Source: Strigamia acuminata
Lineage: Eukaryota > Arthropoda > Chilopoda > Geophilomorpha > Linotaeniidae
DNA: 64,000 bases
Assembly: GCA_949358305.1 (NCBI GenBank)
Contig: OX442314.1
Span: forward strand, 186,001 to 250,000
Reading direction: 5' to 3'
The notes beneath the pieces were generated by a model that searched no databases, had not been told where the DNA came from, and saw only the letters and a list, made by a program, of their open reading frames with translations. Both the position numbers and the translations under genes were made by a program. The stretch's first letter is position 1. Each line of letters starts with the position of its first letter. Below are positions 23,201 to 32,226 of the stretch, in pieces.

Positions 23201-25229
23201 GGCAATCCAACCGGATATGCTTGAGCAATCTCAATCTCAGCATGTCTCAGCAGAATCGCAAGCAAGTTCTCCCGGTCTTTCACCACCTGGTTCACCTCTA
23301 CGTTTTGTAACTACACGTAGGAGAATCGGCCAGGATATTTTGCACCACACGATGCCTATCTTCGACCAAGGTGCAATGTCTCCATTACCCCAAGGTGCAA
23401 CGTTTGTCGAAGCACCCTCGGTCGGCAGAACATCTTTCTACTGGCGTTATATCGGTGGTGACACCATTTTCCGTCGATGGGTCCGCGAAGAACATTTACG
23501 GAAGGATCAGCGGCCCGGTTGTATCGATACCGATGTTTACTACTTTCCGGAACCGAATCTACGACTTAGATCCAGAAAGGAGGTCGAAGAGTTTTGTACC
23601 ATGAACGACCTTCCATACGATTCGGAACTTTTCTTCTTCGGAAGCATAGAACATACCATCCCTACGATCCCAGCAGTGCGACATGTTGTTCACCTCTGCC
23701 GAACCGAACCGTCTTCTTATGCGGAAATTCCGAAATTTCAGGACGCTCCGAAATGGCGTGAGGCCATCGATGAAGAATTGGGGATTTTTAAGGAAAGGCA
23801 GATTTATCAGGAAGTTCCAAGGCCACCCAATACTACAGTTTTAGGCTGTAAATGGATCTTCAAACTGAAGACGGATCTAAGCGGCGAAATAACTCGTTAT
23901 CGTGCTCGACTCGTCGCACAAGGCTTTCGCCAAACCATCGGGGTTGATTACGACGAGGTTTTTAGTCCGGTCGTGAACTTCGTTTTAATCCGACTATTCT
24001 TCTGTCTTCTTGTCGTTCTCAGAGGATGGAAGGATGCTCACCTCGACGTCAAAAGTGCATACCTGTATGGGGACCTGAAGCACAAGGTATACATGCGCAT
24101 CCCCGCAGGTGCAACTTGTTCAAATCCCGAAAATGTCTGGCTGCTTGTTAAATCCCTCTACGGACTTCACCAATCAGGGAGGGAATGGTACGAAAAGTTG
24201 GATGGAACGCTTCGAGCCCTCGGTTTTCGGAAGATGCCCGCGTGCAATTGTGTGTACATTTACGGCAATTGCGCCGTCATGCTAGTTTACGTGGACGACA
24301 TCGTACTGTTCTACGCTTCCGACACCGTGTTAACCCGAATCATCCGGCTTATCTCGTCCAAGTTCGACATAGTTAATCTTGGTCCCATCACGAGGCTATT
24401 GGGCGTCGAGTTCATCCGAGACGCTGGGCGAACCTTCATCACGCAACGCGCCTACATTACCAAGCTCGTTAAGAAGTTCGAGGTCTCTATCAATCGCCTC
24501 GTGAAGGTTCCCGTCACACCCGGGACGACGCTCGTGAAGGGGTCTACCGAAAATCTACCGGACTTTCCTTACCGATCTCTCATCGGTTCGCTCCTGTTTC
24601 TTGCTTCGAGAACTCGCCCCGACATCTTATTTTCGGTCATTTCGCTGAGTCAGTTCAATACGTGTTACGACGAAACCCACATCCGAGCCCTGCTCCAAGT
24701 CCTACAATACGTGGCCAATACCATCGACTATCGTATTGAACTTTCCGGCTGTAATTCTAGCCAATTGTGGGCTTGTACGGATGCTTCGTGGGCAAGCGAC
24801 TTGGCAACGTCCTTAAGTTTCGGCGGATTCGTAACCTTCATCGGAAATGTGCCAATTGGCTGGTCGTGCCGAAAACAATCAACGGTCGCATGTTCAACCA
24901 TGGAAGCTGAATTCATCGCCCTGGTTGAGTGCGTTAAAGAAACATTCTGGCTCGACAACATTTTCACCGAGTTCCCGATCTTGAACAGAATATCTCGTCC
25001 TATCATCTATTCCGACGCCCTCGCAGCCATCCAGTTTACTTCGAATGACGTGGAGAATTCCAAGACTAAGCATATCCGCGTCAAATATCATTGGCTACGA
25101 GAGTGGTATACGGCGGGATGTTTCAGTTTACACAAAGTTTCCGGTGAACAAAACATTGCGGACATTTTTACCAAATGGCTCAGTTCTGAGCGTTTGCGAT
25201 CGTTAATCTCTAAGATCTTCCGACTTTGA
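20217..25229 (+). pseudogene. Copia-1 gag-pol with one in-frame amber stop
   Basis: Polyprotein start at ATG 20217 (MQKSGYAE), preferred because upstream codons match no Gag. In order: Gag; zinc knuckle CFNCDEMGHYANKC near residue 234; protease VDCGATDH near 322; integrase with WHSRLGHLH, CNDC, then D (HMDVWGP), D (RSDRGGEF) and E (NGTAERINRT). The frame stops at TAG 22914-22916 (codon 900), just after a glutamine run, and continues in the same frame to 25229. The second half has a reverse transcriptase (KWIFKLK, VYVDDIVLF) and RNase H (CTDASW, STMEAEF, SDALAA). Everything except the one stop is open. The stop most simply reflects CAG to TAG. Readthrough is possible, but the bases after the stop do not match the known CARYYA context. 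Confidence 0.93.
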
Positions 25230-25437
25230 ACTTTCACCGTGACTTTCTCGTGACACTCTTAAGTTATTACCCGACATTGAGGATCATCGAGTTCCAGTGG
25301 GAATTTTCGGGCTTTCGTAGCGTTCTTCAATAACAGTACCCGGCTCGATGATTCGACTTTATTATTTTCCTTTTTCAATCTCATGTACACTGTAATTCCA
25401 GTATCCGATTGTTATTTTCCCCGATCCTATTTCCATC

Positions 25438-25449
25438 GAAAGGGGGAAT
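25438..25449 (+). promoter_or_regulatory. Copia-1 polypurine tract
   Basis: GAAAGGGGGAAT immediately precedes the right LTR, where plus-strand DNA synthesis would be primed. Copia-2 has the closely similar AAAGGGGGAT. Confidence 0.85.
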
Positions 25450-25994
25450 TGTTGGTCAAAAATAGCCCAAAGTGTGTCGATGTGATATAGGATCACATTT
25501 GATCTTTTGTTTATTAATTATCCAAGTGTATTTGTTGTGATAATTCAATTCTCGACTTCATTTATGATTATTTATATATTTACCTCGTTTTGTGTACTTA
25601 AGCATGGAGTACCATGCATTCTCTAGTTTTTTTGTTTAAGTAACGCCTAATTCCGACACCAGGTGTCATCCTTGTACTTTTCACCATCCAAGATGGCCGC
25701 GCACACGGTTTGGTGCTTGTCTGTTTCTCTCCACCTGGAAAATGGACATTTATGTAAGATTTCCTTATGTTTTAGTAAAGTTTTATTATTTTAGAGTGTT
25801 TGTTTACACTTTACAGCACCTTAAGTGCTATTGTCATTACATTCAGCGCATATAAGCGGCATTTGGCCGCGCGCTTTTGGTCCCGGCAATTTGTAGCATC
25901 GTCGCTACGTCCGTGTCAGCGACACGGCGCCCGCGCACGTTTCCACGCTTCGGTTTGCACCGAATTTTGCGCTGCTCTCCTCTGCTGCCCTTCA
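25450..25994 (+). repeat. Copia-1 right LTR
   Basis: Complete 545-bp LTR. TG...CA ends, followed by the target duplication TAACC. It contains the segment 'CATCCAAGATGGCCGCG', shared in form with the other copia LTRs here (AAGATGGC). Confidence 0.95.
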
Positions 25995-26480
25995 TAACCT
26001 GCGCCGTTCGGCGAATCCGGGATTGTCGACGTCCACCGATTTGCCGGACTTGTGGTCGGGTAACCAGCCCATATTTTCGATCGCGTTTTGGTGTTTGTGA
26101 TACGTCAAAGCGCCTTTCATAGTGGTGGCATAGCCCGGATAATTAATCTCGTCTATTAGTTTATCTCCGATGTGATATTTCAGGTTGCTGAAGAGAAAAG
26201 GCATGAAATTATTCACTAGCGTTGCCGCATCGTCGGTGTCTTTTCCCTCCGACGCATATTCCGTCCCATCATCTTTTGTCAACTGTCCCATTATGCATAC
26301 GTAACTTTTATGGGGATGTGTCCAGATATCTTCGTTCTGTATGATTAGTCTAATTTCAGAGTTCACGTTATTCAAATTTGTCCCAATAATCGGGTGATAC
26401 TCGTGGTATCTGTAAGCATTTACTGATTCGTCGATGACGAACGGTTGTTCGACGTCTAAATAATTTTCGGCGACTTGCAT
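25995..26480 (-). pseudogene. Polinton major capsid protein, N-terminal part
   Basis: Starts MQVAENYLDVEQPF at 26480 and reads without break to the Copia-1 insertion. The segments YEYHPIIGTNLNN and MPFLFSNLKYHIGDKLID, then MKGALTYHK, match the first jelly roll of Polinton capsid proteins. The remainder is at 9544-10384. Together they would form a capsid protein of roughly 440 residues, interrupted by Copia-1 and by a frameshift in the C-terminal part. The gene lies in the minus-strand virion block between the small ORF and the protease fusion. Confidence 0.9.
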
Positions 26481-26528
26481 GGTTGCTATTTTTTAATTAC
26501 GTAATATTAATATTATATATATTTTTTT

Positions 26529-26684
26529 TTAAAAAGAGTTTATGTAATCTCGATTATCGGCACGAAGCGAAGCTACTTTCATTTCCACATTGCCACCGCC
26601 TCTCATAGCTGGTTCTATTGTAGGGTTCTCTTTTGCGACGACATAATGCGTCGTAATATTTTTTTTCTTAAATATAATCGGCAT
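26529..26684 (-). CDS. Small Polinton ORF, 51 residues, unknown function
   Basis: ATG at 26684 and TAA at 26529-26531 give a 51-residue basic protein starting MPIIFKKKN and containing an RGGGNVEMKVASLRAD segment. It fills the gap between the penton-like gene (9 bp away) and the capsid gene, is on the same strand and has no breaks, which suggests it is a real gene of the virion block. I recognise no domain. The RGGG stretch could be flexible. Function unknown. Confidence 0.55.
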   Translation of the reverse strand: MPIIFKKKNITTHYVVAKENPTIEPAMRGGGNVEMKVASLRADNRDYINSF

Positions 26685-26693
26685 GTTATTTTT

Positions 26694-27416
26694 TTAAACG
26701 GACGTTTTTCTTCTCAAATGAAACCGCGCGGTAAAAATTTCCCCTCTCAGATCGATGGGTTTACTATCTTGATCGGTCAACCATATCCTGACTTCGTGAA
26801 TTTTGGATTGATTTTTTACCGGCAAGTACAGTATATTATGTGGCATTTCGACTATTTTGAAACCGGCCGGAACGTTCGGAAAAAACGCGTAAATAATCGG
26901 AGATGCTTCACCATTCAAGTATGAATCGGTAATTAAATCGCAATGCACCAGGATGGTGTTTATGTGAAAAATGTTAACGGGATTGACTGACTCGCTGGTT
27001 CCAGACGTATATTCGCGGTTTTCAAATCCGAATAAATGAGCCATGTTATTCTCGTGCCTGAAATCAACGGCATATTCCATTTGACTTATCATCAACGTCG
27101 TGGATAAAGTGTTAATATTCTCTTTTATGTCGATGAACGGAAGGTCATTTTTTTGGTCCCAATGACCTTTCAGTTTCATCGGGCAATATATAATGTCGAC
27201 GAGTTCGTAACTACCGGGAGGGAAAGTAATGATTTGCGATGTTTTCGTTTTGTCGATCGAATACACGAATACGTTGTTATCCTCGGTGATATTTGGCATC
27301 GAATTAAAAGTCTCTAGGCTCACTAATCCCAATTCAAATTCATCCTCGCCCAGTAATAAAGGCGATGAGAATGTGGTGAGAAAATCGGTCTTTGTGCTAC
27401 TCAATACAATCGACAT
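26694..27416 (-). CDS. Polinton penton-like minor capsid protein
   Basis: An intact 240-residue frame starting MSIVLSSTKTDF. The FPPGSYELVDIIY segment, the middle AHLFGFENREYTSG segment and the late HEVRIWLTDQDSKPIDLRGE segment match the single-jelly-roll protein that accompanies the major capsid in Polintons and adintoviruses, thought to form the vertex pentamer. It lies in the same minus-strand block as capsid and ATPase. No lesion visible. Family assignment rests on remembered motif similarity and on gene order, not on a search. Confidence 0.75.
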   Translation of the reverse strand: MSIVLSSTKTDFLTTFSSPLLLGEDEFELGLVSLETFNSMPNITEDNNVFVYSIDKTKTSQIITFPPGSYELVDIIYCPMKLKGHWDQKNDLPFIDIKENINTLSTTLMISQMEYAVDFRHENNMAHLFGFENREYTSGTSESVNPVNIFHINTILVHCDLITDSYLNGEASPIIYAFFPNVPAGFKIVEMPHNILYLPVKNQSKIHEVRIWLTDQDSKPIDLRGEIFTARFHLRRKTSV

Positions 27417-27535
27417 GTCATTCGTGTTTTTTTAATTCGCGAGAATTTTCTTACGCATGTTCTCAAACTTGGTTTTGTCGAGGACTCTTTCCTCTTTCAG
27501 TTCCATTAGTATTTCTACAATTTCATTGTCGTGAG

Positions 27536-27659
27536 CAGGGCCGTTTCTACCTATGAGGCGAAGAGGCGGCCGCCAGGTGGCCATGCCTTGGTAAAGTTAC
27601 TTACCACGGCATGGCCACCTGGCGGCCGCCTCTTCGCCTCATAGGTAGAAACGGCCCTG
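27536..27659. mobile_element. 124-bp palindromic MITE, hAT-like
   Basis: Two arms of about 54 bp beginning CAGGGCCGTTTCTACC are near-perfect inverted complements around a roughly 15-bp loop. An exact 8-bp duplication GTCGTGAG flanks it (27528-27535 and 27660-27667). CAGGG-type ends with 8-bp duplication point to the hAT superfamily. It could form a cruciform or hairpin. Confidence 0.88.
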
Positions 27660-27775
27660 GTCGTGAGACAGGTTTCCGGCATCCCGTGATGCGTGCAACA
27701 AACGCAGTCTGTCTATTAATTCGTCTGGGTTGTTGTAATACTTGTAGTCTACGGTTAGGTGCGGACGAAACGTTT

Positions 27776-27850
27776 TTTTAATACCTTTGCCAGCTTGGGG
27801 TGTCTTCTTGCCAGCTTGGGGCGTCTTCTTGCCAGCTTGGGGTGTCTTCT
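27776..27850 (-). repeat. Three 24-bp tandem repeats in the conserved Polinton gene
   Basis: The motif GCCAGCTTGGGGTGTCTTCTT occurs three times and codes, on the minus strand, for the KTPQAGK repeat. It is a short in-gene expansion. Confidence 0.8.
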
Positions 27851-28740
27851 GCTCAGCTAGATGTACTTTGTACTGCTCCCAAATTGGTTAAACCACTTTC
27901 AAGTACTTTTCTCCTTTACTAGCTTTGGGCAGATTAGTTGATGGATCATTATTTCTATACATTGCTTTACTATTGACTAGTATCAAGGCATAATTGTTTA
28001 TTGCATCGACATTGGCATATGGATTCTTTGGAGGAGCTTTATTTACGAGTAATTCTATTAAGTCGTCACTCACTTCGTACTTTTTATTTTTTACAACAAC
28101 GTGGCCCGGGATAAATGTAATCTCTTCGGCTCCTATTTTAAACTTTGAGTCATTTGTGTCAAATCTGATTCCAAACACAGTGTCTATATTAGGTGCACTT
28201 TCGGCATAATGTTTTAAGAAACCTAGGTATTCCGCGGTTAGGTTTTTTTCATCTTTCATTTTTAATTCGAGGCTTCTTCGTACGTCTGCGTGATATTTTG
28301 TATTTTGATCTATAGGCTCCTCCTCTTCATCATCATCATCATCATCGAGATTCGACTCTGCCACACTTCGAAATGAAACATCTTCCTCCTCCTTGTTCAT
28401 GTACGAGTTGTCAAACACTGGTTGGGGAGTTCTAAGTTGACTCGAGGACAAGCTTCGGCGTCCGAACTGTCTTTTAATGGATGCATTTTCCCAATTTATG
28501 ACTGGTGAATCTATATCCGGTTCGTATTTTATCTTCTTAACGTGAGTGGAAGGTGACGGTTTGAAAGACATGGGTTGGGGTGAAGATACTTGCTGCTGCT
28601 GCGGCAGACTATGCAATGCGGCAGTTACCGGTTTGAAGAATGCACCGAGCGCTTCATCTTCGGATCCTCTGTTTAACTTATCTTGCAGAAACTTTTTTTT
28701 CAAGCTCTGTTTTAATTTCTCGTAATTTCAAAGCTGCTGT

Positions 28741-29418
28741 TTATTCATGTTCATTTTTTAAAAATGGGTAAAATTTATTTTTATATCTCCCGCTCGACAT
28801 AGACTTGGTCTTGTCGATCGTGAGAAAGCCGAACGTATCATCGTCCCAACATGATTTACACATGTCTCTGAAACAAACGTACGTCATGTCCGTTCCAACA
28901 TGGTTGTCAAAAACGTGTTTCATGTTTCTTTCGTCTTGTCTGAACATGATTATTAAATTGGCGTTGTCTCTTATCACCTGTTTTGGGATTCGGGAATAAG
29001 TCTGACACAAGTAAAAAGAATCCACGTTACTATGTCGGCCCTGGGCAAAATATTTCTCAATATTATGTTGCTTGTCGGTCATCACATCGTCAAACACAAA
29101 AATAGACTTGTTCACGGATTTATCAAAAAGTTGTTCGGGAGTCGGCACATCTTCGTTGCTCGGGAAGAAATGAGCTACCTGTTCGCCCAATTCCGATTCT
29201 AGATCCTCGAACAACTCTCTTAACCGCTCGTATTTTGGTTGAAATAAAGTTTTAGAAAACACCATCAGCTTGTCAAACCGTAACCAGTGCAGGAAGTTTA
29301 GCAACAGATTCGTTTTCCCACATTCGGCCGGGCCACACATGATGCATCTTATGTTTTTTGACAAAATCGACTTATCACATTTATCCAAACGCCCCGTGTC
29401 AAAATTTATGACATTCAT
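28741..29418 (-). CDS. Polinton DNA-packaging ATPase (A32/FtsK-HerA type)
   Basis: Intact 225-residue P-loop ATPase. Walker A is GPAECGKTN at residues 29-37 and Walker B is SIFVFDD at 105-111 with two acidic residues. QTYSRIPKQVIRDN further on matches the sensor region and arginine of the FtsK-HerA group, which pumps DNA into capsids. The size is typical of the Polinton enzyme. It is the most upstream gene of the minus-strand virion block; the divergent zinc-ribbon gene starts 36 bp away at 29454, so the short gap probably holds promoters for both directions. Its TAA lies inside the start region of the next gene (ATGAATAA), a compact viral style. Confidence 0.92.
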   Translation of the reverse strand: MNVINFDTGRLDKCDKSILSKNIRCIMCGPAECGKTNLLLNFLHWLRFDKLMVFSKTLFQPKYERLRELFEDLESELGEQVAHFFPSNEDVPTPEQLFDKSVNKSIFVFDDVMTDKQHNIEKYFAQGRHSNVDSFYLCQTYSRIPKQVIRDNANLIIMFRQDERNMKHVFDNHVGTDMTYVCFRDMCKSCWDDDTFGFLTIDKTKSMSSGRYKNKFYPFLKNEHE

Positions 29419-29453
29419 TTTTTATATTCCCGTAATAAAAAAAGAAGACAAAC

Positions 29454-29968
29454 ATGTTTTGCGTTAAATGCAAAAAGTCTACTCCTACCGGCACGTTGGA
29501 AATGGGTGTCACTAAGAATAAGAGAGCCTACAAAAGAGGTAAATGCTCCAAATGTGGGACCTTAAAATATCAGTTCATTAAAAAAAAAAATCTCCAGCAA
29601 CCGGCAAAGGACTCTTTAATAAACTAATCAATAAACTACCGGTAGAAGTGCATATCCCCGGGTACAACTATTGCGGCCCGGGCACAAAATTGGATAAACG
29701 TTTAGCTAGAGGTGATAAAGGCATAAACCCATTGGATGAAGCGTGCAAGCTGCACGACATTGCTTACATAAATGAGAACTTAGAAGCCAGACACGAAGCA
29801 GACAGAAAGTTGGTCGAAGCGTGTGTTTTAATCATCACCGATCCAACAGTCAGTTCAAGCACAAAATTAGTTGCCAAAGCAATCAAAGCAACGTTCAATA
29901 CCAAACTTAAACTGGGAATGGGACTAAAAAAAAAAAAAAATGCCCGACATAGAACAACTGGTATCTGA
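29454..29968 (+). pseudogene. Zinc ribbon plus phospholipase A2-like protein, frameshifted
   Basis: The first frame, ATG 29454, begins MFCVKCKK and has two CxxC pairs (CVKC, CSKC), a zinc ribbon. It meets a run of eleven A at 29580-29590 and ends at 29627. The phospholipase frame continues from the other side of the A run to 29968. It has YNYCGPGTKLDKR (calcium loop) and DEACKLHDIAY with the catalytic His-Asp pair, like the VP1 phospholipase A2 domain of parvoviruses and the homologous Polinton protein. In relatives I recall both parts are one protein, which may help virions cross membranes. Adding one A would restore one frame. An indel in the homopolymer is the simplest reading; polymerase slippage is possible. 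The end overlaps the integrase start in a second A run. Confidence 0.8.
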
Positions 29969-30634
29969 ATTACATAAGCCGGCACGTAGGCATTACGTTA
30001 GACGTCCGGTCGTATCTTTTGCAATCAACGACTTATGGCAGATCGATTTAGTCGAATTGATACCTTTTTCCCATGTAAACAAAGGTTATAAATACTTATT
30101 AACGGTTATAGATGCGTTCTCTAAATATGCGTATGCGGTTCCCATCAAATCAAAGACTGGCAAAGACGTAACCGCCGCATTTGAAAAGGTGCTTGTCAAA
30201 GCGGGGAATAAGGGGCCGGTCAACATGGCATCCGATTGGGGAAAAGAATTCTACAATTCCCATTTCAAGGCACTTGTCAAAAAGTTCAACATCAACCATT
30301 TTTCCACACACTCGCCGCTGAAAGCGAGCATGGTCGGACGGTTCAACCGTACACTCAAAGAGCGCATGTACAGACATTTTACTTTGAAAGGTTCAAGGAA
30401 TTGGATTACTGTCTTACCTCAATTGTTGACCCGTTACAACTCTTCGGTTCATAGAACGACCAACATGAAGCCCAAAGACGTGGCTCCTGAACATGAAAAG
30501 GCGCTCAGACTAAAATTACTTCCCGAACCGGCAACGTCCAAGCCTAAATTCAAAGTGGGCGACCGAGTGCGTATTTCCAAATCCAAATCCATATTTGACA
30601 AAGGGTTTTTGCAAAATTGGAGTAATGAAATCTT
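29940..30634 (+). pseudogene. Polinton integrase, catalytic part, Glu replaced by Gly
   Basis: Retroviral-type (rve) integrase of the Polinton. It starts MPDIEQLVSELHKPARR just after an A14 run. The usual N-terminal stretch before the core seems short, so the true start may be lost. Catalytic Asp36 (LWQIDLVEL) and Asp99 (ASDWGKEF) are present. The third acidic residue, expected in a VERFNRT context, reads MVGRFNRT, so Gly133 replaces Glu and strand transfer should fail. Copia-2 interrupts the gene at 30635 after target site ATCTT. The C-terminal domain continues at 37520-37778 in the same frame (distance between duplications 6885 bp, a multiple of three). Confidence 0.9.
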
Positions 30635-31097
30635 TGTTGGGTTGGCGTTTTGCTGTTTGTCCCCTTCACGCGCGTGTGTTGTTAAATGCACCTTTCTGGT
30701 TTAGTGCATTTGATGTGCCGTTGTTTATTGACCCGTGCATGAGATCGGTCAATCTAGTGTTTATATAATGCGTATTATATTGCTGCGACCGATCGTTTAT
30801 TTGCAATGGCACATCTCCTATCGTCGCCTGCTCAAAAGAGCAGTTATTGTTTACACTGTTCTGGTTGAGTTATCTTTTAGTTTTGTCATTCTGTAAAGAA
30901 TGAATCAATGTGTTAAAGCATTGATTTGTTCTGTCATTTCATTGTGCTTGAAATCGAGGGCGATTAGCCTCGAACAAGGTTTTATGTTTACACATACTTT
31001 TGTAATAAAAGATGGCGGACGCGTGTCCGATTTATCCGCCCAGCCAAAATGATGTTTCGAGTTATTTAGACAGCGCACAGGCCATCACAACTCTTCA
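30635..31097 (+). repeat. Copia-2 left LTR
   Basis: 463 bp with TG...CA ends. Contains AATAAAAGATGGCGGACGCG, a likely polyadenylation region. Confidence 0.95.
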
Positions 31098-31100
31098 AAG

Positions 31101-31114
31101 TGGTAGCAGAGGAT
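31101..31114 (+). promoter_or_regulatory. Copia-2 primer binding site
   Basis: TGGTAGCAGAGGAT lies 3 bp after the left LTR and complements the 3' end of initiator-Met tRNA, as in Copia-1. Confidence 0.85.
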
Positions 31115-32226
31115 AAAAACGATCTGGCAACGACGTTTTTGGAGAAGAAACGGCCATTTTGCGACTACGAGAAGTCGCCGAGTGTGCGCCCGCCCAGCTC
31201 GTCGTAAAAACGAGTTTTCGGTGCGGATTTCAACGCAGAATCGTCGTGACAACGTGTGCGGACGATTCCTCGACACCAGCGGATCGTTTGGATACGTTTT
31301 TGGTTCGGAAATTTATGTTTTTCGTCGCCTCGACGTCGTGCAAATAAACGACGGTCGAGATTTGTGTTTCGAGAATTTCTACGTGTGTGTGCGACGAGAA
31401 TCACTTCGTGGGAATTTTCATCAGTGTTGTGTGCACAAATAAGCACACAACAAGGATACAAACGACGGTAGGACATTATTTTGTCGATTTTCGTGCGAAA
31501 TAAGCACGTTTGGACGTCGTCATCGAAGATTTTCGCGACGGCGGCCATTTTCTTTTTGGATCAATCGTCGCGACCGACGATTTTTGCAACACGCAGAGAA
31601 GTCTGCGGCCACCGAGAAGTCCTGCACACGTTAAGCGTGTGTGCAGGCATTATTTTCCGTGATTTGAACCCCGGAGTTCATCTCACGAAGGCGCGGACGA
31701 GCGCGGCGTTGATTTTCCCGCAATCGCACGGAAGTGTGCACGCGGACGGCACGACAGCCCATTTTCCGTGCGTACGACGACGTGGGAGCAACGTTTCGTC
31801 CTCGAAGGACGTTATTGCGACGCTTTGCACCCGCAATTCGTTGCAACTTTATCATCTTAACACCGAAAAAGTGTATTTTTTGATTTATTTATTATCTCGT
31901 GAAACTTTGTTATATATTAAGGTTTTTGTTGTGGGATATTTAGCATATTCTCCACTCTTCGGGCAGTCGCCCACGTGGAGTCTCATTTTCAATTGCGGCT
32001 GTCTCGTGGCAAGCCAGTCGTCCCGCGGGCACTAGGTGACTCGGTCGGAAGCTGGTAGAGTACCCAATTGAAGTATTTTCTCCTTCTTAAAAGGATTGAC
32101 CCCCGGGAAGTGTGTATTGCTCTCCTTGCCTTTTGGGGGCTATTTGTACATCCGTGCGACGAATTTACGTGATTTGTGTGTTTTGTGCTTCAGTTCTTCA
32201 CTGAATTTCGTCGCAAATTTTTCGAC
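31115..32226 (+). other. Copia-2 5' leader
   Basis: A 1.1-kb G/C-rich leader. The segment from about 31668 (CCCCGGAGTTCA, then AAGGCGCGGACG) is clearly related to 38018 onwards in Copia-4. No convincing coding frame. Confidence 0.7.

Larger units (their letters stand above)
10385..25994 (+). mobile_element. Copia-1, Ty1/copia LTR retrotransposon
   Basis: Bounded by 545-bp LTRs starting TGTTGGTC and ending CCCTTCA, and by a perfect 5-bp target duplication TAACC (10380-10384 and 25995-25999). The left LTR is split into 10385-10709 and 19070-19289 by a non-LTR insertion; the two pieces sum to exactly 545 bp. The internal region holds a tRNA-iMet-type primer site, a long 5' leader, gag-pol (with one stop codon) and a purine tract. 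The element inserted into the Polinton capsid gene. No difference between the LTRs was seen on reading them side by side, so it is young. Confidence 0.95.
27432..28748 (-). pseudogene. Conserved Polinton protein (PX/PY type), broken by two stops and a MITE
   Basis: Best read from ATG 28748 to TAA 27432-27434, all in one frame apart from the lesions. TGA at 28728-28730 is an early stop. The main open part (28703 to 27888) includes an acidic Asp/Glu run and the IGAEEITFIPGHVVVKNKKY and NYALILVNSKAMYRNN segments, known to me from arthropod Polinton proteins of unassigned function. TAA at 27888 is followed in frame by three KTPQAGK repeats and a NPDELIDRLRLLHASRDAG tail. A 124-bp MITE then interrupts it; removal of the MITE with one target copy restores the frame. 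Its start overlaps the ATPase stop. Function unknown; a virion component is a guess. Confidence 0.75.
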
